From NCBI GenBank assembly GCA_002353975.1, contig DEKQ01000037.1, forward strand, positions 856 to 12,639: a stretch of DNA of 11,784 bases, given 5' to 3'. The position numbers were made by a program, and so were the translations under genes. Shown here one piece after another: positions 1-6,138 of the stretch (position 1 is the first letter of the stretch; every line of letters begins with the position of its first letter). Origin of the DNA: Prevotellaceae bacterium UBA2718 (GTDB taxonomy: Bacteria; Bacteroidota; Bacteroidia; Bacteroidales; Bacteroidaceae). Under the pieces are notes generated by a model that was given only the letters and a program-made list of their open reading frames with translations, was not told the DNA's origin and searched no databases.

Positions 1-3000
1 ACGAAGTTCACCAGCGTGGAGTCCTGGAAGTTGTAGTTCACGGCGTCGGCGAAGTTATACCTGCCGGTCAGGGGGAAGCGGCCGCCGGCCACCATCTTGT
101 GGTTGTCGAGCCTCACCTCCACGTAGTGCTCGCCTATGGGCACGCTCACCTCGTAGTAGCCCTCGTCGTTGGTCTGCACCAGTTCGCCGTCCTTCGACTG
201 TGGCTGGCCGTCCACATAGAGCACGGCGCCCTCCACGGGGATGTTGGTGTCCACGTAGTGTACTTTGCCCTTCATGGGGAAGCTGGACACGTCCTCGAAG
301 TCGATGTTGTTGGCCGTCAGGCTCGTCGGGCTGATGAACATCGAGCGGGTGGCAGGCGAGAAGGTGTGGATGCCCATCATCGGAGCCACCTCGTAGTTGG
401 TGCCGCCGCGCTGGAAGGGGATGCCCTTGATGATGTAGTTACCCTTGCTGTCGGTCATGCCGTAGAGCTTCAGGCGCTGCGGCACCTCCTTGCGTGGCAC
501 CGTGTTGGCGCCCACCTCGGGGTGGTTCTGCTGGTAGATGCCGTCCTGGCAGGCTATGTCGAAGGCATATTGGCGCACCCGCTCGCCCTCGTCGAGCGGC
601 CAGTAGAGGCGCAGGCCCTCTTCCGTGCCGCCCAGGATGCGCGTGTAGTTGCTCTCCACCTCGGCGGCCTTCAGGGCACGGGTCCACAGGCGGATGTCAT
701 CGACGTGGCCCTTGTAGCTTCCGGTCACGGCCTGGTGGCTGCCGCCGATGGCCAGCGTGTTGGTGCCGGCGGCGGGGATGGCTTTCCAGTTGCTGTTGGC
801 CACGGTGATGCTGTCGGTGAGCAGCGTGTCGGTGCCCACATAGAACTTCCACTGCTGCCTGCCGTCATAGACGGCGGTTACATGGGTGAAGTCGTACTGG
901 CTGAAGGTCAGCGCCGGGAACTCCTTCACGGCGGAGTTGGCGGCGTTGCCGCCCGACAGGTCGGCGGCAAAGAGGCAATAGCCTGCTCCCACGCGCTTCA
1001 CGCCTATCTGCAGGGCGCCGTTCAGCGTGGCGAGGCTCATCTGACTGCTGCCGTCGCCGGAGGGCTTGGCCCACAGCTGCAGGGTCAGGGGCTGCTTGCC
1101 GTTGAGCAGACCGGCGTATGTCGCGGAGTCGCCCTGCCACAGCAGGCCCTTGCCGTCGCCATCGATGTAGCGCGAGAGATACTGCGCCTGTTCGCCCTCC
1201 TGGTCGGCACTCGCCCTCACGAGGTTCACCCGCACGCCCTGCACCGCCGTGCCCGAGCCGAAGGCGATGTGGCCGGTGATGGTGCCGCAGGCCTGCGAGA
1301 AGCCCGGCTTGACAATCATGTCGCTCTGCTTCAGCTGCTCGTCGCACAGGGCGCCGAAGGCCTGCACCGCATATTCATAGTAGGTGCCGGCCAGGGCGCG
1401 GTCGTCGGTATAGTCGTATTCGCTGAAGGTGCCGTGTATGGAACTGTTGAGCGTCACCCAGTCGCTCTCGCCCACGATGCGCCGCAGCACACGGTAGTAG
1501 ATGTCGTGCTCCGTGTCGGGGCGCTCCACCTTCCACTGCAACACCACCTTCTGCTCCTCGGTGCCGGTGGTGACCGACAGGTCGCTGATGAAGGTGCCGG
1601 AGGGCAGGCTGGCACCGAGAATGTCGGAGCACACCTGACGGTTGTTTATCATGGCCCTCACGCGGTACTCCTTAGGGTCGCAGGGCGAGCCGGCGAGCCG
1701 CACCTCCTCGGTGTGCTTCTTGGGTTCCAGGCTGAGCTGCTGCTCCTCGGTCCAGGAGTCGTTGCTGCCCGCTTTGCGGCTCTCCACGCTCCACTTCAGC
1801 CCGTCTAAGGGGATGTTGTACTCCCACGTCAGGTGTATCTGCAATGTGTCGCTCTTGTCGTGCGACAGCGTCACCGGCGCGCTGAACGTGGTCTGCAGCT
1901 CGGCTTGCTCCCACAGGTCGTAAGTGCTGTGGCTGGCCGACTGCCCGGGCAGGCTGGCCAGGCGGTCCTGGTAGGCGCTCTTCAGGATGTCGGGCAGGAA
2001 GATGACGCGGTAGGTGTATTTCTTGTCGTAGTCTATTTTGTCATCGACCACCTGCAGGCTGGTGGCGTCGCCGCTGATGTCCTTGATGGTTTCATAGTTG
2101 CCCACGCCCTGCGTAGTCTCGTAGCGCACGACGTACCACCGTCCGTCGGTGCGGCATTTCACGCTGTCCTCGCTGTTGCCGTCGTAGCCCGCCGCCTTTT
2201 CCTGACGGCTCCAGTTGATGGTGGCTTTCATGTTCCACTGGTCGTAGTCCACCCACACCTTCTTGGGACGGGTGTAGGGCTCCACCAGGACGCTCTCGGC
2301 CTCTGGCTGGTCGTAGGTGACGGCATCGGTGCCGTTGGGCTTCACCTGTATGCGGCCCTGGGTATTCACATAGACGGGCATGGTGTAGGCACCGCCGTCA
2401 GCGGGCCAGTAGCCGAACGACATGTCCATCTTGCCGTCCTTCTCGTTGGCGTAGCTCACCGTGCCGCTGTTCGTGCCGTAGTTGGCCGAGCCGGTCTTGT
2501 TGCCGTCCTTGTTGTAATACACGTTCAGGCTATAGTACTCGTTGTCCCATTTGTCGTTATTCCGCTTGTCGGGCACGCCGGCAGCCTTGAAGGCCAGCTT
2601 GCCATCGGTGCCCCACTCCACGGTGGGCTTGGGCATCGGCTTGTCAACGGCGATGCCGGAGAGGTCTTTCTCGTACCGCACGGTGGCTTTAGCTGGTGGA
2701 ATAGTATGAAATCGAGATATTTCCCAAGCCGTCTCAAGGTCATGCGTCATCACGATTTGCTTCACGCCCTCCTTAAAGGCTTTAGGTGAAGGGGTATAAT
2801 CAATCGTAACGAAGCCATCATAAGAACCATATATGTTGGATACTTGCACCACGCCCCACGTCATGTCTGTTTGAGTACAGGAGACTTTGTTATAGGAGTA
2901 ATCATACTCATTTTGGCCAGAACTTCTTTTCCATGTAGATATCAGATGCGACACATTGTCTTTCGTCACTACACAGATTTCGCCGCTATATCGAAGTCCG

Positions 3001-3395
3001 TATTCTGGACAAGTAGTGTACCATTGGCCGTAGAACAAATTAACCCTAATCTTAAACTCCCACCCAAACTGATCATTGCCGGGGTCGAAGCTTTTGATGG
3101 TCTCCAGATGGCCATAATCTGTGGGGTCCCACAATTTATCTCCTATTGTACCGCTAGCGAAACAATACCCTTTAAACTTGTATTTACCTACTCCGCTTAC
3201 ATCGTCACTGGTCTTGTCCCAAGAAGAATGCCACTTATATTGATAATTCCATTCCTGCGCCCGTGCTTGCGGGCTGCCCCCGATGAGCAGGGCGAGCATG
3301 AGCAATAGCACTTGTAGCTTCGCTGCTCTGCGGCTGCACTCAGGCCGAAGCCCCTGCACGCACCGCGCCATAATCTGTTGTTCACTTGTTTTCAT
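1..3395 (-). CDS. Large secreted multidomain protein (Fn3-like, LamG, carboxypeptidase-regulatory-like), 3' end outside window
   Basis: The frame is open from the ATG at 3393-3395 to the window edge: 1131 codons, no stop and no frameshift. A signal peptide covers residues 1-46, with an Arg-rich start, a hydrophobic run LLLMLALLI at 31-38 and a likely cut after ARA. Residues 48-234 form an unrecognised Trp/Tyr-rich, beta-looking domain. Three Fn3-like stretches follow at about 373-470, 500-586 and 602-685. A carboxypeptidase-regulatory-like segment begins near 701, and a LamG/concanavalin-like domain spans about 735-962 (LTLQLWAKP, then DDIRLWTRAL). A closing segment TDSKGNYIIKGIP lies near 980, and a second regulatory-like domain lies at about 1036-1100 (GAVLYVDG, TNDEGYYEV). 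Such proteins are usually surface-anchored or secreted adhesins or glycan binders; that role is inferred. Any C-terminal sorting signal lies outside the window. The gene starts 40 nt after rhuM on the same strand, with no promoter recognised. An alternative start is M9 (3371). Confidence 0.85.
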   Translation of the reverse strand, partial: MKTSEQQIMARCVQGLRPECSRRAAKLQVLLLMLALLIGGSPQARAQEWNYQYKWHSSWDKTSDDVSGVGKYKFKGYCFASGTIGDKLWDPTDYGHLETIKSFDPGNDQFGWEFKIRVNLFYGQWYTTCPEYGLRYSGEICVVTKDNVSHLISTWKRSSGQNEYDYSYNKVSCTQTDMTWGVVQVSNIYGSYDGFVTIDYTPSPKAFKEGVKQIVMTHDLETAWEISRFHTIPPAKATVRYEKDLSGIAVDKPMPKPTVEWGTDGKLAFKAAGVPDKRNNDKWDNEYYSLNVYYNKDGNKTGSANYGTNSGTVSYANEKDGKMDMSFGYWPADGGAYTMPVYVNTQGRIQVKPNGTDAVTYDQPEAESVLVEPYTRPKKVWVDYDQWNMKATINWSRQEKAAGYDGNSEDSVKCRTDGRWYVVRYETTQGVGNYETIKDISGDATSLQVVDDKIDYDKKYTYRVIFLPDILKSAYQDRLASLPGQSASHSTYDLWEQAELQTTFSAPVTLSHDKSDTLQIHLTWEYNIPLDGLKWSVESRKAGSNDSWTEEQQLSLEPKKHTEEVRLAGSPCDPKEYRVRAMINNRQVCSDILGASLPSGTFISDLSVTTGTEEQKVVLQWKVERPDTEHDIYYRVLRRIVGESDWVTLNSSIHGTFSEYDYTDDRALAGTYYEYAVQAFGALCDEQLKQSDMIVKPGFSQACGTITGHIAFGSGTAVQGVRVNLVRASADQEGEQAQYLSRYIDGDGKGLLWQGDSATYAGLLNGKQPLTLQLWAKPSGDGSSQMSLATLNGALQIGVKRVGAGYCLFAADLSGGNAANSAVKEFPALTFSQYDFTHVTAVYDGRQQWKFYVGTDTLLTDSITVANSNWKAIPAAGTNTLAIGGSHQAVTGSYKGHVDDIRLWTRALKAAEVESNYTRILGGTEEGLRLYWPLDEGERVRQYAFDIACQDGIYQQNHPEVGANTVPRKEVPQRLKLYGMTDSKGNYIIKGIPFQRGGTNYEVAPMMGIHTFSPATRSMFISPTSLTANNIDFEDVSSFPMKGKVHYVDTNIPVEGAVLYVDGQPQSKDGELVQTNDEGYYEVSVPIGEHYVEVRLDNHKMVAGGRFPLTGRYNFADAVNYNFQDSTLVNF
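2690..3254 (-). other. AT-rich cassette encoding the variable-looking N-terminal domain of the large surface protein
   Basis: Within the 1-3395 gene, codons for about residues 48-234 are AT-rich, while the signal-peptide codons before them and all codons after them are GC-rich. Hand counts of single 60-nt rows give 21/60 G+C at 2881-2940 and 23/60 at 3001-3060. Compare 38/60 at 3241-3300, 37/60 at 2401-2460 and 41/60 at 1081-1140. The right-hand change falls almost exactly at the signal-peptide cleavage site and the left-hand one at the PPAKATVRYEKD junction (residues 233-244). This looks like a swapped domain cassette. No flanking repeats or recombinase gene were seen, so mechanism and origin are inference. 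Confidence 0.6.
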
Positions 3396-3435
3396 TGTGT
3401 TATTAGTTTTATGTTGTTAATTCGTCTATGTTTAG

Positions 3436-4326
3436 TTATTTCATTTTTTGTAATATCGTTTTAGGGTCTTCACCCATTAGCATGATAGCTGAAATCTTAT
3501 GTCCAACATCCTTAAAAGAATGACCACAATGATAAAGTTGGTCGTCTATAATCAGCCAACGGTCGTGAGAAGGATTACGCCATACATGCGTTTTGACAGG
3601 TTGGGCACCTGTCGTGGCATTATGTACATCACGCAAGGTAGCATGAGTACTCGAGGAATATATGTCTGCAGTTACACCGGACTGTCGTACATCAAGCATT
3701 TCAAATGTAGCAGCGTCAATATAAGCATCAACAACCACAACCCGTGTCTTTGCCAACTTTATCAATTGTTCAAGCAAGAGTCTGGCCTCAAAGAATTGAC
3801 CATCGAAAAACACTTGCTCAACAGGAGGGACGTTAGTGCGGACAAAGAAGTCGATCTTTTCTTTGTGTTCATGCAATTCTTTCTCAATAGTTTGAAAACG
3901 ATGCTCTTGTATATCAAACCGCGAGTCAATCTGCCGTTGAAGAGATAGCAGTTGCTGGTTGACAGCATAACCTTTCAGTACATAATCTTTCAAGACTGCC
4001 GTTGCCCATTTGCGAAAAAGCGTGGCATTTTTGCTGTTGACACGATAGCCAACGGATAATATTGCATCCAGATTGTAGTATTTTGTCTGGTATCGTTGTT
4101 TGCCATCGTTACCCATGTGTTCCAAAATGGAACATGTGCTATGCTCATCCAATTCACCACTCTGGTAAATGTTGCTGAGGTGTTTCGTTATAGCTGGTCG
4201 CTTAGTTCCGAAGAGGATCGCTATTTGTTCCTGCGTCAGCCAGACGGTGTCATCTTTCAACTGCACCTCCAGTTGAAACTGCTCTCCAGACTTGTATAAT
4301 ACTATTTCGTTAGCCACCATTGCCAT
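3436..4326 (-). CDS. rhuM: RhuM-family protein: N-terminal DNA-binding domain plus C-terminal phospholipase-D-like domain
   Basis: This protein of 296 residues matches the virulence-protein RhuM family. The N-terminus carries an HTH-like stretch, LTQEQIAILFGTKRPAITKH (30-49), then the family signature YYNLDAILSVGYRVNS (83-98), RKWATAVLKDYVLKGYAVN (105-123) and a charged helix at about 125-158. The C-terminal part has a central strand with DAYID (200-204), then H254-x-R256-x4-D261-x6-G-x-S270. This is the spacing of a phospholipase-D HxKx4Dx6GS motif with Arg in place of Lys. RhuM proteins are found near restriction-modification, Fic/Doc and other accessory loci; their biochemical activity is not established. 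It lies 65 nt after an antitoxin-like gene on the same strand and is AT-rich relative to its neighbours, which suggests horizontal acquisition. Start: ATG at 4326; the ATG two codons later is equally possible. Confidence 0.85.
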   Translation of the reverse strand: MAMVANEIVLYKSGEQFQLEVQLKDDTVWLTQEQIAILFGTKRPAITKHLSNIYQSGELDEHSTCSILEHMGNDGKQRYQTKYYNLDAILSVGYRVNSKNATLFRKWATAVLKDYVLKGYAVNQQLLSLQRQIDSRFDIQEHRFQTIEKELHEHKEKIDFFVRTNVPPVEQVFFDGQFFEARLLLEQLIKLAKTRVVVVDAYIDAATFEMLDVRQSGVTADIYSSSTHATLRDVHNATTGAQPVKTHVWRNPSHDRWLIIDDQLYHCGHSFKDVGHKISAIMLMGEDPKTILQKMK

Positions 4327-4390
4327 CGCTCTAATTATATCAGATGTTTCTTTGTTATCGTTGATTTTGTTGATTATTGTCAGATGAGTT

Positions 4391-4645
4391 TCACGCCCAC
4401 TCGCGCATCACCTCTTCGTGCGGTATGCCCTTGCCTGCGGCAAAGTCCGCTTCAGCCTCGTCCAGCATGGCATTGATTTCTGCCATCGTATAGCGTTTCA
4501 TAGGTGGAGCATCCTTTTCATGAGGCTTCACGCTTTCTGCAAGCAGCGTGATGAGTTCCAACTTCTGACCGTCATTCATGTCCTTCACCACGTTCCAATA
4601 GTAACTCATAGGACGTGGCTGTTGTATCCTTGCGGATGTTGCCAT
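4391..4645 (-). CDS. Small antitoxin-like protein (84 aa)
   Basis: The protein resembles the short acidic antitoxins that precede RelE/ParE toxins in Prevotella and Bacteroides. The N-terminal half is helical (SYYWNVVKDMNDGQKLELI, then TLLAESV). The C-terminal half carries the usual signature YTMAEINAMLDEAEADFAAG followed by HEEVMREW. In this class the C-terminal segment generally wraps the toxin. Here no RelE/ParE gene follows; the next gene, 65 nt on, is rhuM. An in-frame TTG start at 4678 is rejected because it lies inside the predicted -7 promoter element at 4676-4683; the ATG at 4643-4645 is the first one downstream of it. The assignment rests on recalled family pattern rather than a search; it could also be a stand-alone regulator. 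Confidence 0.6.
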   Translation of the reverse strand: MATSARIQQPRPMSYYWNVVKDMNDGQKLELITLLAESVKPHEKDAPPMKRYTMAEINAMLDEAEADFAAGKGIPHEEVMREWA

Positions 4646-4675
4646 AATTCTAAGTATTAATAAATTATTCTGCTG

Positions 4676-4683
4676 CAAATTTA
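4676..4683 (-). promoter_or_regulatory. Probable Bacteroidetes -7 promoter element for the antitoxin-rhuM pair
   Basis: On the minus strand this reads TAAATTTG, a perfect match to the Bacteroidetes TAnnTTTG -7 consensus, about 30 nt before the antitoxin ATG. No TTTG was found at the expected -33 position, so strength is uncertain. It implies that the antitoxin and rhuM can be transcribed separately from the upstream lipoprotein gene. Confidence 0.5.
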
Positions 4684-4725
4684 CAAATTATTTTGGAATT
4701 TCCTTGCATCAGAGGCAAAAAAGCA

Positions 4726-5649
4726 TTATTCATTTTGCGTCAGTTTCAGCCCTGTGGCAACGACGTAGTCACCCTCGGTGAGCTTTGCCTTTGCGGTGCC
4801 GCTGTAGGTCTTGCCGCTGCCGTCGGTGACGGTGAAACTGAAGGTGCGTTGAGCGCTGGTGGGCAGCAGGGCGACATAGACTGCCTCCTGCGCCGTAGTA
4901 CAGGTGACGGTGAGCGGCTCGGTGGCAGTTGCGCCAGTGGCATGGACGTCAGCCTGCGCCGTGTTGACACCGATGCTGACGGTTGCCGTATGCGGATATT
5001 TACCGGCATCACCGCCGCTACCGCCATAGCTGACGGTGAGCGTCTTGATGGGTATGGCAGCATCGTTGCTCTTATCGACAAACGAGAACTTGCATACTGT
5101 GAGCAGGCTCTTCATCCGTCCTATCGTGGCATCGGCAGTATTGTCGGTCATTGCCGTCACCAGTGCCTTGCCAAAGACGTAGTGATAGCTGGTGGCAAGT
5201 GTGGCGAGTGTGCCGTCCTGCCCCGTGAGCGGGAGGGTGTAAGAGAATGTGTTATCACTGGCAGTGAACGTCGTGGTGGCGGGATAGACAACGGCGAGGT
5301 AATCGCCATTACCACATAACACGTTGCCCATGAACTGAGAAACGACTGACGTGCTCGCAGCCGTCAGCTCTCCACTATAGGGCGTCACGCCATCGCCCTG
5401 CTGCGTACGGCTCAGGTTGCAGTATGTCAGGGCATCACCCGCCGTCCACTTGGCAGTGAGACCGTCGTCGCCATCGGTGAGCGTGGCGCGTGTCTCTGTG
5501 TTGTCATCTGTCTGTGTGATAGTGAGGCGGCGCACCTTCACGCCGTCATCGATGGGTAATGTCATATCGTCGTCACCCGAACAAGCTGTCATCCCGGCAA
5601 GCACAGTGCAGCCGAGCAGTCCCAAAAGGATTTGTCTTGCGTTATTCAT
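4726..5649 (-). CDS. Fimbrillin-like surface lipoprotein
   Basis: The 307-residue protein has a lipoprotein signal peptide with lipobox MTAC (Cys23 as the lipidated residue). SGDDD follows directly, an acidic stretch after the cysteine like the lipoprotein export signals that send Bacteroidetes lipoproteins to the cell surface. The mature part has the layout of the fimbrillin (Mfa-like/FimA-like) family: TRATLTDGD then KWTAGDAL near the N-terminus, a central YLAVVYPA strand, a middle segment around YVFGKALVT, and a C-terminal beta domain ending in GDYVVATGLKL. Family members polymerise into fimbriae or act as tip or accessory adhesins; which applies here cannot be told. The gene starts 9 nt after a 49-residue peptide gene, so the two are almost certainly co-transcribed. 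Confidence 0.75.
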   Translation of the reverse strand: MNNARQILLGLLGCTVLAGMTACSGDDDMTLPIDDGVKVRRLTITQTDDNTETRATLTDGDDGLTAKWTAGDALTYCNLSRTQQGDGVTPYSGELTAASTSVVSQFMGNVLCGNGDYLAVVYPATTTFTASDNTFSYTLPLTGQDGTLATLATSYHYVFGKALVTAMTDNTADATIGRMKSLLTVCKFSFVDKSNDAAIPIKTLTVSYGGSGGDAGKYPHTATVSIGVNTAQADVHATGATATEPLTVTCTTAQEAVYVALLPTSAQRTFSFTVTDGSGKTYSGTAKAKLTEGDYVVATGLKLTQNE

Positions 5650-5658
5650 ATTCAGTTG

Positions 5659-5808
5659 TTAATTATCGTTAGGCACTGTTGGTTCTTCCTGACTGAAGCC
5701 ACTGTCCGACTTTCTATAGCCGGAAATCTCGCCGCTCAATGTGAGCAGATGTTGTTGCTGCTGAATGGAAACCATCATCACTGTAGGTTTCATGTACTGT
5801 CCTTTCAT
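5659..5808 (-). CDS. Short 49-aa peptide gene heading the fimbrillin operon
   Basis: The frame runs from ATG at 5806-5808 to TAA at 5659-5661 and encodes 49 residues: MKGQYMKPTVMMVSIQQQQH, then LLTLSGEISG, and a polar acidic tail ending PNDN. It has no signal peptide or membrane segment. The start YMKPTV-x-x-V-x-I followed by a hydrophobic Leu-rich stretch and Ser-Gly resembles many short unnamed Prevotella/Bacteroides peptides found upstream of surface lipoproteins. That likeness is recalled, not searched. It is followed after 9 nt by the lipoprotein and preceded by a good promoter and a leader of about 140 nt, which supports it as a genuine first gene of the operon. Function is unknown. An internal ATG at codon 6 is an alternative start. 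Confidence 0.65.
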   Translation of the reverse strand: MKGQYMKPTVMMVSIQQQQHLLTLSGEISGYRKSDSGFSQEEPTVPNDN

Positions 5809-5844
5809 AGGTTTTTATAATCGTTTGTTTTCTTGATAATGCTT

Positions 5845-5890
5845 ATGTGTTCCTATTTCTTAATGCAGTACGAACCACGTAGGAACACAT
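5845..5890 (-). promoter_or_regulatory. Inverted repeat (11-bp arms) in the leader of the peptide/lipoprotein operon
   Basis: ATGTGTTCCTA at 5845-5855 pairs perfectly with TAGGAACACAT at 5880-5890 across a 24-nt loop. It sits in the predicted 5' leader between the promoter (5958-5989) and the peptide start at 5808. A smaller potential stem, CCCAT (5900-5904) with ATGGG (5917-5921), lies just upstream of it in the transcript. It may be an RNA stem-loop or a protein-binding operator; the sequence alone does not decide. The hairpin is not followed by a U-tract on the minus strand, so a simple terminator is unlikely. Confidence 0.5.
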
Positions 5891-5957
5891 GCTATGGACC
5901 CCATGCGCTGACCGTAATGGGCAATCGGATAGGAGGAGTTTCGTTGTAAACAGACTG

Positions 5958-5989
5958 CAAATTTACGGAAAAAACATCAATCCCGCAAA
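5958..5989 (-). promoter_or_regulatory. Promoter of the peptide/lipoprotein operon
   Basis: On the minus strand, TTTG (5986-5989) is followed after 20 nt by TAAATTTG (5958-5965). Both elements match the Bacteroidetes sigma-ABfr consensus (TTTG, 19-21 nt, TAnnTTTG). Transcription would start near 5950, giving a leader of about 140 nt before the peptide ATG. Confidence 0.7.
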
Positions 5990-6001
5990 GAAAACATAAA
6001 A

Positions 6002-6044
6002 AACACAGAAAAAAAATATGTGTTATTGGAATTATTGGAATTAT
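6002..6044. repeat. AACACA/TGTGTT inverted pair and 9-bp tandem repeat between divergent promoters
   Basis: AACACA (6002-6007) faces TGTGTT (6019-6024) across an A-rich 11-nt spacer. TTATTGGAA is then repeated directly at 6023-6031 and 6032-6040, with a partial third copy TTAT at 6041-6044. TATGTGTT at 6017-6024 is also present at 5844-5851 in the leader inverted repeat. The position upstream of both promoters fits a regulator-binding region; no specific regulator can be named. Confidence 0.4.
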
Positions 6045-6075
6045 CGTTCAGAACGAGCCGCAAACAGACAAAAGT

Positions 6076-6108
6076 AGCAGGGCGTTGCAAAAAAAGCAAC
6101 GCCCTGCT
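6076..6108. repeat. Perfect 13-bp palindrome with A7 loop, abutting the rightward -33 element
   Basis: AGCAGGGCGTTGC (6076-6088) pairs perfectly with GCAACGCCCTGCT (6096-6108) around seven A residues. The right arm overlaps the first two bases of the predicted -33 element (CTTG at 6107-6110) of the outer-membrane operon. It therefore lies outside both predicted divergent transcripts. It could be an operator, an insulator hairpin or terminator against read-through from either side (GTTTT follows shortly on the plus strand), or a dispersed REP-like element. Confidence 0.6.
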
Positions 6109-6138
6109 TGCGTTTTATAAAAAAAATGTGTAACTTTG
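6107..6138 (+). promoter_or_regulatory. Promoter of the outer-membrane protein operon
   Basis: CTTG (6107-6110), 20 nt, then TAACTTTG (6131-6138). The -7 element is a perfect TAnnTTTG and the -33 element matches three of four bases. Transcription would begin near 6145, leaving a leader of about 30 nt before the ATG at 6175. The -7 element contains the TTG at 6136 that would otherwise extend the downstream frame, which argues against that upstream start. Confidence 0.7.

Noticed and set aside
99..1808. Long plus-strand open frame of 569 codons
   Set aside because: It is antisense to the GC-rich large surface-protein gene; its Val/Leu/His/Gly/Ala-heavy product has no recognisable domain, while the minus strand gives clear Fn3-like and LamG domains.
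1833..2789. Plus-strand open frame of 318 codons
   Set aside because: Same antisense artefact over the same gene; the product is low-complexity Val/His/Gly-rich, and the frame runs across the GC shift near 2690.
4330..4345. TATAAT-like box (GATATAATTAG on the minus strand) just before rhuM
   Set aside because: Bacteroidales promoters do not use this consensus, no matching -35 is present, and it is too close to the start codon.
4327..4390. Remnant of a RelE/ParE toxin between the antitoxin-like gene and rhuM
   Set aside because: Only 64 nt lie between them and no toxin-like peptide is readable there in any frame.
4646..4678. TTG start that would add 11 residues to the antitoxin-like protein
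   Set aside because: The TTG is part of the TAAATTTG -7 element; the ATG at 4643-4645 is the better start.
4693..5319. Plus-strand open frame of 208 codons
   Set aside because: Antisense to the fimbrillin-like lipoprotein, which has a signal peptide, lipobox and family motifs.
5845..5890. Invertible promoter bounded by the 11-bp inverted repeat
   Set aside because: The spacer is only 24 nt and holds no promoter, and no recombinase gene is nearby; a leader stem or operator is more likely.
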